DNA of 61,738 bases from DATLXU01 sp035575515 (GTDB lineage: Bacteria; Acidobacteriota; Blastocatellia; UBA7656), in contig DATLXU010000058.1 of NCBI GenBank assembly GCA_035575515.1, positions 1-61,738 on the forward strand. Reading direction: 5' to 3'. The position numbers and the translations under genes are program-made. Shown here piece after piece: positions 1 to 9,071 of the stretch. Each line of letters starts with the position of its first letter. Position 1 is the stretch's first letter. The notes under the pieces were generated by a model. That model ran no database searches. It was not told the origin of the DNA and saw nothing but the letters and a program-made list of their open reading frames with translations.

Positions 1-739
1 GGGTCTATGGCCGTTTACACAAAATCTTTTACACCCTCCTGACGCGGCTTCTATAAAGCCTATGCCGGTCGCCAGCAGCTATCTGACAGCAAGTTTGTGA
101 TCAGACACTGCCTTTTGTGAGATCATGTCCTGACTTTTACAGATAAGGTGATGCATCAGCAATTACAGGCAGCAGCTTAAATCTACCTACGATTGCGACG
201 CGCGCCCGTATTAATGCTACTCCTTGACAGGAATTAAAGGGCCGTAATCCCGGTCCGGCAATGATGGCTTTTTCTTGCGTAAAATGCTTGCATTCAACCT
301 TCAGGTAATGTATTCTTGCTCTGCAAATGCATAACAGAGTAGAGATTTCTGAGAATGCGCTTTTCAGCTTTGTCTCTTTAGCCTAACTTTGCCATCACAG
401 GCTAAAGCTTAATGTGCTCAACAAGTGCCGGAGTATTGCTTGCGTTGTTGCGCGCAAGCAGGGGATTAAAGCTTTTCTCTTTAGTGAAAGCTATGAAAGG
501 CTGCCAACTCTCAGGCGCAGAAGCAGACAGATGGTTTTTCTGCTTCTATAAAATCATCCAAGATGTCCTGTCATAGCAATTAAGGGAACAAGGTAGCGAG
601 CGAAAGCCTCAGTGGACGCTCCCTCGGTCAGGCTTTCATCCTTCACAGCACCCGGCCTTGCCGGGCTATCGTCGCACCTCGCAAAGCCGCGATTGCGCGT
701 TTAGCCACATCGTAAACCCCACGCATAGGAGGAGAATTC
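1..739. other. Gene-free leader upstream of the TonB-dependent transporter
   Basis: No credible coding region is present. The stretch is more AT-rich than its surroundings and holds several hairpins: an inverted pair CTTTAGCCT/AGGCTAAAG near 376-408, GAAAGCCT/AGGCTTTC near 602-637, and CCCGGC-CTT-GCCGGG at 651-665 without a following T-run. A TTGACA near 225 has no convincing -10 partner. The last part is probably the 5' untranslated leader of the transporter gene. No known riboswitch consensus was recognised. Confidence 0.6.
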
Positions 740-3700
740 ATGAAACGACTTACTTCAGTGCTGTTGACCATGTTACTGCTGGCGAACATTCCGGCTCTGG
801 CGCAAGCGACGCGCGGGAGTTTGACCGGACTCGTTAGCGATATCAATAAAGCTGCAATAGCGGGCGCGACTGTTACGCTCAAGAATATTTCGACGGGCGA
901 AGAGCTTCGCACCAGCACCAACTCACAAGGCGTTTTCGTCTTTCCATCGCTTCTGCCCGGCACCTACTCGGCCACGGTGGAAGCGAGCGGTTTCAAGCGA
1001 ACTGAGGTGACAGAGATAGTGATCGAAGTCTCACAGCAGGCCAAGGTTGATATAACTCTTGAGGTCGGAACTGTAAATGAGCAGGTCACAGTCACCAGCG
1101 AGGCGCAGGAGGTCATTAACACGACCAGCCCCGTGCTCTCGAAGACTATAAATGCAAAGCAGGTTCAGGACCTTCCACTGTTGTCGCGCAACCCGATTGA
1201 CCTGGCCCGCCTTCAGCCCGGCCTTGCCGTCAGCGGGACCGATGTCCGCAACGCATCGGTTCAGGGCTTGCGCGGGAACGCGACCAACGTGACGCAGGAT
1301 GGCATTAATGCCATGGACAATTTCGTGAAAGGCAGCTCGTTCTTTGCCATCAGCGCTCCTTCGCTCAACGCGACAAGCGAATTCAGCATCACGGTTGGCA
1401 CGGTCGGATCGGATGCGGGTCGCGGCGTCGCGCAGGTTCAGATCGTTACCCCATCCGGCAGCAACGAGTTTCATGGCGGGGTCTTTTACCAGCACCGCAA
1501 CGACGCGCTGAACGCCAACTCGTTCTTCAACAACGCGACCGGCACGCCAAGGCCATTCCTGCGCCAGCACTTCTTTGGCGTTCAGGCTTCTGGCCCGGTG
1601 TGGATCCCCAAGATATACGACGGGCGAAACAAGAGCCTGTGGTTCTTCTCGTATGAAGGCTTCCGCGAGCCTTTCTCGGTGACGCGCAATCGCACGGTGC
1701 TCACCCCGGAGGCGCGACGCGGAATATACCGTTACACCGGCGCTAATGGCCAGCTTACCACTGTAAACCTGCTGTCGCTCGGAAACTTTCACGCTCTCAA
1801 TCCGCAGACGACGACGATTCTCAACTCAATGCCGCTGCCGAACAACACGCTGCTCGGCGATGGCTTGAACACGGCGGGCTTCCGCTTCAATGTGCCGGGC
1901 AGCGACCCAAGCGACCGCTACAACGCTAGATTCGATCAGGAGTTGTTCAACAGCCAGAAGTGGGGATCGCATAAACTCGAGGCCGTATTTCATCGCGGCG
2001 AGTTCCTGCTGACGCCCGATACTTTCAACGGCATTGAATCGCCATTCCCCGGCCTCAGCGCGAACGCTTTTCAGGCTTCGACTCGAACGCTTTGGGCTGC
2101 GGCTATTCACTCAACGTTCGGAGCCTACGTAACCAACGAGGTCCGCTTCGGCCATCAGGAAGCGCCCGTAGGCTTCCTGCGCGAAACCTTCCCCGACAGG
2201 CCGCTGATAACCTTTGGCTCTGTGACAACCGTAGATAATACGTTTCTGTCGCAGGGCCGCAACACAAAACTCAATCAGTTCATTGACAACCTCTCAATGG
2301 TTAAAGGGCCGCACACCTTCCGCATGGGCGCGGACGCTCAGGTTGTCTTCGCCTTCAGCTTCAACGACGCAGGCATTGTCCAGACCATTAACATAGGCAG
2401 CAACAGCGCCAACCCTGATGGTCTTTCCACCGCTAATTTCCCCAATCTTCCTGCGGGCCAGGCAGGAACGGACATTTTCAACCGGGCCAGAGCAATCTAT
2501 CGTGATCTGACGGGAATGCTCGGCTCGACAACGCGAACTTTCAACGTTACCAGCCCGACATCGGGATTCGTCCCGAACGCGACGCGCGGGCGCCGGTTCA
2601 AATATAACGATGTGAGCTTCTACTTTCAGGATGCTTGGAGAATCAGGCGCAACTTCACCTTTAACTACGGGACCCGCTGGGAGTACCTCGGGGTGCCAAG
2701 CTTGCCCGACGGTCTGGGCTTGCAGGTCACCAACTTTGAGGACATCTATGGCATCTCAGGCCCCGGCAACATCTTCAAGCCGGGAGTAATGACAGGCAGG
2801 CAGACGGCAACACTAGATTTCGTCAGTGGCAAGACCAGTCTTTCACTCTATCAGAAAGACTGGAACAACTTCGCCCCATTTATAGGCTTCGCGTGGAGTC
2901 CGAACTTCAACAGCGGGCCGCTGCATTGGATATTCGGGGACGAAGGGCGCAGCTCGATGCGCGGCGGCTTTTCAATAAGCTACCTCCGAGACGGATTTAC
3001 GGTCATCAGCAACGCGCTCGGCACTGGCACGACCAACCCCGGACTGATCCAGACTGCCGCCAACACAGTGCCCACCGGGGTACTCGGCTCAGGAGATGTG
3101 AGTCTGAACACGCCAGCGTTCAAGGTTCCCATCACTGCAGCGGAGAACTTCGCGGCCAACCCGAACAATGGACTGTGGGCGATTGACCCGAACCTTGTCA
3201 CTCCTTACGTCCAGCAGTGGTCGTTCGGCATTGAGCGCGAGATCACTGCCAACACGGCTCTCGAAGTTCGCTACGCAGGGAACCACGCGGTCAAGATATT
3301 CCGCGCCGTGGACTACAATGAAGGCAACATCTTCGAGAACGGCTTCCTGCAGGAATTCTTGAACGCGCAGAAGAATCTAGCGATCTTCCGCGCCGCCAAC
3401 CCGAACTGCGGCCAGGCGGGTCAGCCTGCCTGCAGATTTGATAACCGGGGTCTGCCCGGACAGGTGAATTTGCCGATCTTCACCGCGCTCTTCCAAGGGG
3501 TGAGTCTCGGCAATGGCTTCGCCAGCACGACGTTTATACCCAACCTGGATCAGAATAACATCGGAGCTATGGTGACAACGCTCGCCTTCAGCCCGACCTA
3601 CAGAGTTGGCCGCGCGAATCTTCCGGCGAATTTCTTCGTGACAAACCCGTTTGCGAATTTCGCCCGTGTGCTCGGCAACTTCTCCTACTCGAACTATCAT

Positions 3701-4504
3701 TCGCTTCAGGTAGAAATCCGTCGAAGGTTCTCACAAGGCCTGCAATTTCAGGCCAACTATACGCTGAGCAGGACGCTCAACGACGGCACCACCATCGTTA
3801 ACAACCAGAGCACTCTGGAATCGTACCGCACACTGAGGAATCTGCGGCTTGATTACCAGAACTCCGATCAGGATCAGAGACACCGCTTCGTGGCCAACAC
3901 GGTCTACGACCTGCCGTTCGGCACGGGGCGGCGGTTCCTGAGCAGCGGCTGGGGTCCGATTCGCAAGGCCATCGAAGGATGGACGCTCGGAGCCATAGTC
4001 ACTTACCAGACGGGCACTCCGTTCTACATTACGTCGGGTCGCTCGACCTTCAACAACTTCAACGCAGGCAACGCCCCAGCGCAACTGGTCGGAATGACGT
4101 TCGACGAATTCAAGAAGAACATCGGCGTTTTCAAGACGGGAGTGGGCGTATTCTACATCAACCCGAGCCTGCTCAACATCGTCACCGACCCGAAGACGGG
4201 ACAATTGATAAGCTCCAGGATAAAGGAGGGCATCTTCGCCGCGCCTGCACCCGGGACGTTCGGCAATTTCCCGCTCAACTCGCTCTATGGTCCGAACTTC
4301 ACTCAGACCGACTTGAGCATAGTCAAACGAACTTACTTCAGCGAGCATGGCAACGTGGAGTTTCGTGTGATCGCGTTCAACATCTTCAATCAGACGAACT
4401 TCACGATAGGGAACGTGACGTTTGACGCCGCGAATTTCCTAAGAATCACCGGCCAGCAGGGCCAGGTGCGGCAATTCTCGTTTAATGTTGCCGTCAACTG
4501 GTGA
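740..4504 (+). CDS. Oar-like TonB-dependent outer-membrane transporter
   Basis: An outer-membrane beta-barrel transporter of 1254 aa. Residues 1-22 are a signal peptide ending ALAQA. They are followed by a carboxypeptidase-regulatory-like beta-sandwich (about 26-110, RGSLTGLVSDINKAAIAGA), a plug domain (about 115-250) and a long barrel ending in an aromatic strand (FNVAVNW). Acidobacteria carry many such Oar-like receptors, thought to import large carbohydrates or peptides; the substrate cannot be read here. The start is fixed by a strong AGGAGGAG ribosome site 6-13 bases upstream. A hairpin terminator follows the stop. An in-frame palindrome at 2448-2468 encodes LPAGQAG inside the barrel and looks like an inserted repeat. 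The gene stands alone, with no TonB/ExbB nearby. Confidence 0.93.
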   Translation: MKRLTSVLLTMLLLANIPALAQATRGSLTGLVSDINKAAIAGATVTLKNISTGEELRTSTNSQGVFVFPSLLPGTYSATVEASGFKRTEVTEIVIEVSQQAKVDITLEVGTVNEQVTVTSEAQEVINTTSPVLSKTINAKQVQDLPLLSRNPIDLARLQPGLAVSGTDVRNASVQGLRGNATNVTQDGINAMDNFVKGSSFFAISAPSLNATSEFSITVGTVGSDAGRGVAQVQIVTPSGSNEFHGGVFYQHRNDALNANSFFNNATGTPRPFLRQHFFGVQASGPVWIPKIYDGRNKSLWFFSYEGFREPFSVTRNRTVLTPEARRGIYRYTGANGQLTTVNLLSLGNFHALNPQTTTILNSMPLPNNTLLGDGLNTAGFRFNVPGSDPSDRYNARFDQELFNSQKWGSHKLEAVFHRGEFLLTPDTFNGIESPFPGLSANAFQASTRTLWAAAIHSTFGAYVTNEVRFGHQEAPVGFLRETFPDRPLITFGSVTTVDNTFLSQGRNTKLNQFIDNLSMVKGPHTFRMGADAQVVFAFSFNDAGIVQTINIGSNSANPDGLSTANFPNLPAGQAGTDIFNRARAIYRDLTGMLGSTTRTFNVTSPTSGFVPNATRGRRFKYNDVSFYFQDAWRIRRNFTFNYGTRWEYLGVPSLPDGLGLQVTNFEDIYGISGPGNIFKPGVMTGRQTATLDFVSGKTSLSLYQKDWNNFAPFIGFAWSPNFNSGPLHWIFGDEGRSSMRGGFSISYLRDGFTVISNALGTGTTNPGLIQTAANTVPTGVLGSGDVSLNTPAFKVPITAAENFAANPNNGLWAIDPNLVTPYVQQWSFGIEREITANTALEVRYAGNHAVKIFRAVDYNEGNIFENGFLQEFLNAQKNLAIFRAANPNCGQAGQPACRFDNRGLPGQVNLPIFTALFQGVSLGNGFASTTFIPNLDQNNIGAMVTTLAFSPTYRVGRANLPANFFVTNPFANFARVLGNFSYSNYHSLQVEIRRRFSQGLQFQANYTLSRTLNDGTTIVNNQSTLESYRTLRNLRLDYQNSDQDQRHRFVANTVYDLPFGTGRRFLSSGWGPIRKAIEGWTLGAIVTYQTGTPFYITSGRSTFNNFNAGNAPAQLVGMTFDEFKKNIGVFKTGVGVFYINPSLLNIVTDPKTGQLISSRIKEGIFAAPAPGTFGNFPLNSLYGPNFTQTDLSIVKRTYFSEHGNVEFRVIAFNIFNQTNFTIGNVTFDAANFLRITGQQGQVRQFSFNVAVNW
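2448..2468 (+). repeat. In-frame palindrome encoding LPAGQAG
   Basis: Arms TTCCTGC (2448-2454) and GCAGGAA (2462-2468) are exact reverse complements around a 7-base loop. The segment is read in frame as part of LPAGQAG inside the TonB-dependent transporter. The residues look foreign to the surrounding barrel, as expected for a small palindromic repeat that landed in frame. Confidence 0.55.
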
Positions 4505-4529
4505 GCACGGTTGTATCTCCACTGGATTC

Positions 4530-4558
4530 GGGGGTGGCTCTTGCCGCCCCCTTTTCTT
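4530..4558 (+). terminator. Rho-independent terminator of the transporter gene
   Basis: A stem of GGGGGTGGC pairs with GCCGCCCCC (one G-T wobble) around a TCTT loop and runs into TTTTCTT. It lies 26 bases after the transporter stop and points rightward. It gives no T-run for the leftward gene that converges on it. Confidence 0.8.
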
Positions 4559-4596
4559 GCCAGCCGTGGCAGCGTGATGGTCTGTTTGTGACAAGC

Positions 4597-5325
4597 TCAG
4601 TATTCGAGCTTGCCCTCGTAGATCATATCTTTAATCTTGTAGCGCCTGTCGAGGCGGTACGTGCCGTTGAGTTCCGAGAAAAAGCGCACCTCCTCGCTTT
4701 CAGGCGTGATGAATGGCTTGCCATCAACGAGGCGCGGGAAAATGAATCGCGCGCCCAGCCCGTCCGGGCGCGGCTGCTGGTATTCCTGAAGGAAGAGCCG
4801 CTTGCCGCCCTTAATCTCAAGGAAGGTGTTGTTCTTGAGGTCGGCTGTGCCGCGCGAGCGCAGCAGTGCCGCTGCTTCCTGAACATTTGCGCCCGCTTCC
4901 TGCGCGTCGCAAGATACGGTTACGATGATGTACTGCTGGAAATCGCCCGATGCCAGCGAGTTCAAGTGCGCGGTAAGCTCGTCGCTCATCTCCTGTTTCT
5001 GCCTCAACTCCAGCAGACGGACGATGGCTTGGCGTACGGGCTTGGCCGAAAAGAATCGAATCCGAAAGTTTATGTGCGTCGCGTTCGCAGGGATAGAGGT
5101 GGTTGGTTGGCTTATGCCTTGCCTGCCCGAAGTCGGTCCCCTGAAAAGCGTCACGGGAGAGCTGAAAGCCTGCGTCCGCCCCCAAGGCGAATCATTGAGC
5201 ACCTTCATCGCTTCTCTTTCGGACCATTCAGTATTAGGTTTCTTCTCCCACTGCGCTGGCGCAGCCAGTGGCAGGCCAAGAAGCAAAGCCGTCGCCACCG
5301 ATAGAATGCGTTTTGAATTGCCCAT
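4597..5325 (-). CDS. Secreted acidobacterial protein with a W-SEREA-SPWG motif
   Basis: A protein of 242 aa with a signal peptide (MGNSKRILSVATALLLG...APAQ), so probably periplasmic or exported. The start at 5325 is preferred over an upstream in-frame ATG (5583) because GAGGAA lies at the right distance and the signal peptide begins there. The mature N-terminus reads WSEREAMKVLNDSPWG, a pattern I associate with a conserved acidobacterial family of unknown function. A middle segment (RIRFFSAKPVRQAIVRL) is basic and amphipathic. No catalytic motif is visible. It converges on the transporter gene and shares no operon with the ligase gene upstream. The function is unknown. Confidence 0.8.
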   Translation of the reverse strand: MGNSKRILSVATALLLGLPLAAPAQWEKKPNTEWSEREAMKVLNDSPWGRTQAFSSPVTLFRGPTSGRQGISQPTTSIPANATHINFRIRFFSAKPVRQAIVRLLELRQKQEMSDELTAHLNSLASGDFQQYIIVTVSCDAQEAGANVQEAAALLRSRGTADLKNNTFLEIKGGKRLFLQEYQQPRPDGLGARFIFPRLVDGKPFITPESEEVRFFSELNGTYRLDRRYKIKDMIYEGKLEY

Positions 5326-5468
5326 AACGATTCCTCTTGAATTGAACTTGCCCAGGTCTGCGTAATAAGTAGTGTACGGCACAAAAATTGTCAACCGCAT
5401 CTTGCAAATTTTCATCACCGAATGAACCGATTCCTGCCGCAGCCTCAGATAATCAGCCAGAGCGCCCG

Positions 5469-7064
5469 TCAGCCGACGAACTTCGTCTTTCCCTTCCAGT
5501 AACGTTCGCGCAGCAGGTTCTTTTGTATCTTGCCCGTACCGGTTCGCGGCAACGCTTCGATGAAGTCGACGCGCTTGGGACATTTATAATGCGCGAGATG
5601 CTCGCGGCAAAACTCGATCAACTCTGATTCAGTGGTCTCAGCGCCCTCTTTCAACACGACAATCGCAAAGGGGACTTCGCCCCACCGCTCGTCGGGCGCG
5701 GCGACGACTGCGGCTTCGAGCACTGAAGGATGCTTGTACAACAAGCCCTCGACTTCGATTGATGATATGTTTTCGCCGCCCGATATGATCAGGTCTTTCT
5801 TGCGATCAACGACCTCGATATAGCCTTCGCTGTCAATTGTCGCCATGTCGCCCGTGTGAAACCATCCGTCAACGATAACGGCATCCGTAGCTTCGGGCTG
5901 TCGCCAGTAACCGGCCATTACGACATTTGCGCGAGCGATGACCTCGCCGACTTCGCCACTATCTGCTGGAACGTCGCGGCCATCATCGTCAACGACGCGA
6001 ATGTCGACGCCTATCATCGGATAGCCCGTCTTGGCCTGAACGCGGCATTGATGCTCAACGGGCCACGAGTCCATGTGCGGCTTGATCTTCGAGACTGTGA
6101 GGAACGGTGATGTTTCCGTAAGCCCGTAAATCTGAATAACGCGCCAGCCGAATCTTTCTTGCGCGCCTTGAATCGTTGCGAGCGGGGGCGCAGAGCCCGC
6201 GGTTGCCACGCGCACGTTGCGCGGAAGCGCCGCGAGCGTTGATTCGTCCATCGGATAATTCAGCGCCATGTTGATCATCGTCGGCGGCATCGCGGCGAAT
6301 GTGACCTGCTCGCGCCGCATTAAATCGAAGAAAGCCGCAGGCTCGAATTTCTTGATGATGACGTGGCGCGCGCCCATGCCTGTGACCGCGTAAGGGATGC
6401 CCCAGCCGTTGCAATGAAACTGCGCGAGCGTGTGCAGGTAAGCGTCGCGCTCGTGTATGCCGAATTCGCAGATTGAATTCATTGCGTTGATGTAGAGGTT
6501 GCGATGAGTGAGCATCACGCCTTTGGGTTTGCCCGTCGTGCCTGAAGTGTAGAGCAGCGCCGAAGGCTCGTTCTCATCAATCTCAGCGGGCGCGGGCTGC
6601 TCGTTTGATGCCTTGCTCATTAACGATTCATAATCGCGCCAGCCATCGGTTGAATTAGAATCGTCGCTCGCCTGGATGAAATGCTCTATTGTTTGCAATC
6701 TCTCGCGTATCGGCTCTATCAGGTGCGTCAGTCCTTCTTCGACTATAATGACCTTCGCGCCGCCGTGATTGAGAATGTATTCAAAGTCATCGGTGACGAG
6801 CCTGAAATTAAGCGGCATCAGGATAGAGCCGATGAGCGGCGTGCCGAAGAATGCTTCGAGCACTCGATGACAATTCTGCGTGAGCAGCGCGACGCGGTCG
6901 CCCTTTTCAACTCCGAGCGAGCGCATCAGATTAGCCCATCGGTTGACGCGCTCGCCGAACTGAGCGTAAGTCAGTCGAGCGCCGCCGCACACGACGGCTT
7001 CCTTAGTCGCGTGAGCTACAAGCGCGCGTTTCAGAAAATCATATTCGTTGAGCGGAACTATCAT
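5469..7064 (-). CDS. Long-chain-type acyl-CoA ligase (AMP-binding)
   Basis: An adenylate-forming ligase of 531 aa that activates a carboxylic acid with ATP and joins it to CoA. The phosphate-binding loop YTSGTTGKPKG, the A5 segment YGLTETSP, the A7 motif WFHTGD, the hinge DRKKDLIISGGENI and the C-terminal catalytic lysine in TGTGKIQK are all present. Length and motifs fit the fatty-acyl-CoA synthase group (FadD3/AlkK-like), usually medium-chain or unusual acids. ATG 7064 is chosen because AGGAGGT lies 8 bases upstream. An extended -10 (TGTGCTATGCT, complement of 7100-7110) lies just before it. Neighbouring thioesterase, quinone oxidoreductase and acyl-CoA dehydrogenase genes support a role in acyl catabolism. 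Confidence 0.92.
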   Translation of the reverse strand: MIVPLNEYDFLKRALVAHATKEAVVCGGARLTYAQFGERVNRWANLMRSLGVEKGDRVALLTQNCHRVLEAFFGTPLIGSILMPLNFRLVTDDFEYILNHGGAKVIIVEEGLTHLIEPIRERLQTIEHFIQASDDSNSTDGWRDYESLMSKASNEQPAPAEIDENEPSALLYTSGTTGKPKGVMLTHRNLYINAMNSICEFGIHERDAYLHTLAQFHCNGWGIPYAVTGMGARHVIIKKFEPAAFFDLMRREQVTFAAMPPTMINMALNYPMDESTLAALPRNVRVATAGSAPPLATIQGAQERFGWRVIQIYGLTETSPFLTVSKIKPHMDSWPVEHQCRVQAKTGYPMIGVDIRVVDDDGRDVPADSGEVGEVIARANVVMAGYWRQPEATDAVIVDGWFHTGDMATIDSEGYIEVVDRKKDLIISGGENISSIEVEGLLYKHPSVLEAAVVAAPDERWGEVPFAIVVLKEGAETTESELIEFCREHLAHYKCPKRVDFIEALPRTGTGKIQKNLLRERYWKGKTKFVG

Positions 7065-7099
7065 GGCGATACCTCCTGACGAAGATTCGGGCGCGGCTG

Positions 7100-7110
7100 A
7101 GCATAGCACA
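7100..7110 (-). promoter_or_regulatory. Extended -10 promoter of the acyl-CoA ligase gene
   Basis: On the minus strand the bases read TGTGCTATGCT, a TGn-extended -10 (TATGCT). The same TGTGCTAnnnT form recurs upstream of other genes here. The leader would be about 30 nt and contains the AGGAGGT site. Confidence 0.5.
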
Positions 7111-7123
7111 AATCTAAATAGTC

Positions 7124-7514
7124 ATCCACGAAGGACACCGACGTGAAAGCACGTAAAAGTAACTGGAGCGAGTTGGTTAATTAAAGCCCATGAAATGGGC
7201 GAGAGATTAAAGCCACGAGTGATAACTCGTGGGACACCAAACACCAATAACGCCAGTCTCCGAAGGGGACGGCGGACATTGATCAATATCCTTTGATTAA
7301 ATTTCCGCCACCCTCTTTGAGGGTTTGTCACGCTCATCGTGCATAGTCCACGAGTTTGCACTCGTGGCTTTAATGCTTCGCCCCTTCGGGGCTGACGTGA
7401 ATTGAGCTTCATCTCATCCAGCAATCTCTTCGTGCTTCCCACGAAGAAACAGAAAGCAGAGATTGGCCCTTGTAATTCAACTTTTTCTTTGTGCGCTTCG
7501 TGTCCTTCGTGGAT
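7124..7514. repeat. 391-bp non-coding fold-back element with nested hairpins
   Basis: The ends are an exact 15-bp inverted repeat: ATCCACGAAGGACAC (7124-7138) and its complement at 7500-7514. Inside are two hairpins with the same 8-bp stem, CCACGAGT-GATA-ACTCGTGG (7213-7232) and CCACGAGT-TTGC-ACTCGTGG (7348-7367). They are placed in opposite orientation, with ATTAAAG on the outer side of each. Further hairpins are GCCCAT-GAA-ATGGGC near 7187 and GCCCC-TT-CGGGGC near 7380. No ORF inside looks real. The arrangement resembles a REP-like cluster or a non-autonomous mobile element; no transposase gene is near. Confidence 0.75.
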
Positions 7515-7550
7515 TGATAAGTCAGCCGCTTTCAGTCATGATAGCGCCCC

Positions 7551-7982
7551 GTGAAGACAGATTTCAGATTCAATCACAAGCTCAGAGTCAGGTTTGCCGA
7601 GACTGACCTGCAAGGCATCGTCTTCAACGCAAACTACCTGACTTATTACGACGTGGCATGGACCGAGTACTTTCGCGCGGTCGGATTTGAATGGAAAGAC
7701 CTCGTCGAGATGGACGCAGACACGGTGCTTGCGCGCATCACGATGGAGTTTAAATCGCCTGCGCGGTTCGATGAGATTCTGGAAGTCCATACTCGCGTAT
7801 CAAAGATAGGCAACACGAGCCTCACGTTTGACTTCGAGATTTATCCCGAAGGCGAAGACCGATTAATCAACTCGGCCACGTCGCTTTACGTCTGCATTGA
7901 TCCGAAGTCGCTTCGGCCCGTGCGCGTGCCAGACGTGCTGCGGCGGCGCATCGGCGAATTTGAAGGGAAGGATTTTTCATAG
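7551..7982 (+). CDS. Acyl-CoA thioesterase, 4HBT/hot-dog family
   Basis: A small hot-dog-fold enzyme of 143 aa expected to hydrolyse an acyl- or aryl-CoA thioester. The family signature is clear: RFAETDLQGIVFNANYLTYYD (about residues 14-34), with the catalytic Asp and the G-I-V-F-N-x-x-Y-L region. It starts with GTG at 7551; no strong ribosome site precedes it, so the start is less certain. It lies between a divergent acyl-CoA ligase and a quinone oxidoreductase and probably takes part in the same acyl metabolism. A second member of the family is encoded at 51309-51725. Confidence 0.88.
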   Translation: MKTDFRFNHKLRVRFAETDLQGIVFNANYLTYYDVAWTEYFRAVGFEWKDLVEMDADTVLARITMEFKSPARFDEILEVHTRVSKIGNTSLTFDFEIYPEGEDRLINSATSLYVCIDPKSLRPVRVPDVLRRRIGEFEGKDFS

Positions 7983-8048
7983 CTTTCAGCCGGAACCGCC
8001 AAGCATGCCGATGATCTTTGGCTGAATGCTAACCGCTTAGGAGAGAAT

Positions 8049-9020
8049 ATGAAAGCAATAAGATTTCACGAACTTGGCGGGCCGGAGGTGCTCCGCTATG
8101 AAGATATCGAACCCCCTCAGCCTGCCACAGGCGAAGTGCTGGTCCGTGTGCGAGCAGTCGGCGTGAACTTCGCTGACACGCTGCTTCGTCGCGGACAATA
8201 CCTCGTGCAGCCGCAGTTGCCTGCCGTCCCCGGCGCTGAAGCGGCGGGCGTTGTCGAAGATGTCGGCGAAGGGGTTGATAAAGATTTAATAGGTCGCCGC
8301 GTCGCTTTTCTTAGTCAGGCGTGCTACGCCGAATACACCGTTGTCCCTGCGCGGCAGCTCATACCGCTGCCCAATTCGATTTCGTTTGAGCAGGGCGCGG
8401 CCTTTCCGCTTCAAGCTCTCACGGCTTATCACATGCTCTACACGATGGATCGCATCGAACCTGGCAAATCAGTTTTAATTCATGCTGCTGCGGGCGGCGT
8501 GGGACTTCTCGCCGTGCAGATGGTAAAACATGCTGGCGGCATCGCCTACGGCACTACGTCGAGCGAAGAGAAAGCCGAGCTTGTGCGCGAGATGGGCGCA
8601 GACGCCGTGATTCTCTACAACAAGTCGGATTTTGCCGAAGAGATAAATCGCATAACGAACGGGCGCGGCGTGGACCTTGTGCTTGACTCAGTCGGCAAAG
8701 CAACGATTGAAGGCAGTTTGAAATCGCTCGCGCCGTTCGGCCATCTCATCAGCTACGGCGCGGCATCAGGGAGGCCCGACCCGTTGGACGTGCGGTTGCT
8801 TTATGAAAAATCTCTGAAGGTGAGCGCGTTCTGGTTGGTGACCGCGATGCGCGTGCCCGAAATCGCCGTTCGAGCCATTCAGCAAGTGGTCGAATGGGTC
8901 GCGAGCGGAAAGTTAAAGCTGACAATTGGGCTGACATTGCCGCTCGCCGAAGCAGCCGAAGCGCATCGCCGCATGGAAGGGCGCGAGACGGTAGGGAAAA
9001 TCATATTGACAGTTGATTGA
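8049..9020 (+). CDS. NADPH:quinone oxidoreductase (zinc-free MDR family)
   Basis: A medium-chain dehydrogenase/reductase of 323 aa that transfers hydride from NADPH to quinones or enones. An N-terminal GroES-like fold (GVNFADTLLRRGQY, about 37-50) is followed by a Rossmann fold with the AAAGGVG motif (about residue 145). The cysteines that bind catalytic zinc in alcohol dehydrogenases are absent, which fits the quinone oxidoreductase (Qor) branch. An AGGAGA site lies 5 bases before ATG. The stop codon overlaps a -35-like box of the promoter for the broken Uma2 gene. Confidence 0.9.
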   Translation: MKAIRFHELGGPEVLRYEDIEPPQPATGEVLVRVRAVGVNFADTLLRRGQYLVQPQLPAVPGAEAAGVVEDVGEGVDKDLIGRRVAFLSQACYAEYTVVPARQLIPLPNSISFEQGAAFPLQALTAYHMLYTMDRIEPGKSVLIHAAAGGVGLLAVQMVKHAGGIAYGTTSSEEKAELVREMGADAVILYNKSDFAEEINRITNGRGVDLVLDSVGKATIEGSLKSLAPFGHLISYGAASGRPDPLDVRLLYEKSLKVSAFWLVTAMRVPEIAVRAIQQVVEWVASGKLKLTIGLTLPLAEAAEAHRRMEGRETVGKIILTVD

Positions 9021-9045
9021 GGCAGTCTGTCTGGTGTGCTACGAT
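9017..9045 (+). promoter_or_regulatory. Promoter upstream of the Uma2 remnant
   Basis: TTGAGG (9017-9022), a 17-bp spacer and TACGAT (9040-9045), with the extended form TGTGCTACGAT. It overlaps the stop codon of the quinone oxidoreductase gene. A GGAGGT ribosome site follows before ATG 9072. Confidence 0.5.
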
Positions 9046-9071
9046 GAGAGCCAATCACGGAGGTGCAGGCC

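Noticed and set aside
85..135. CRP-like TGTGATCA/TGTGAGATCA boxes upstream of the transporter
   Set aside because: Only half-sites; the second half of the palindrome is missing, so no operator can be claimed.
602..640. Possible riboswitch in the transporter leader
   Set aside because: A simple GAAAGCCT/AGGCTTTC hairpin with none of the conserved cobalamin or TPP riboswitch elements.
7122..7442. 106-codon leftward ORF in the fold-back region
   Set aside because: It runs through nested hairpins and has no ribosome site or family resemblance.
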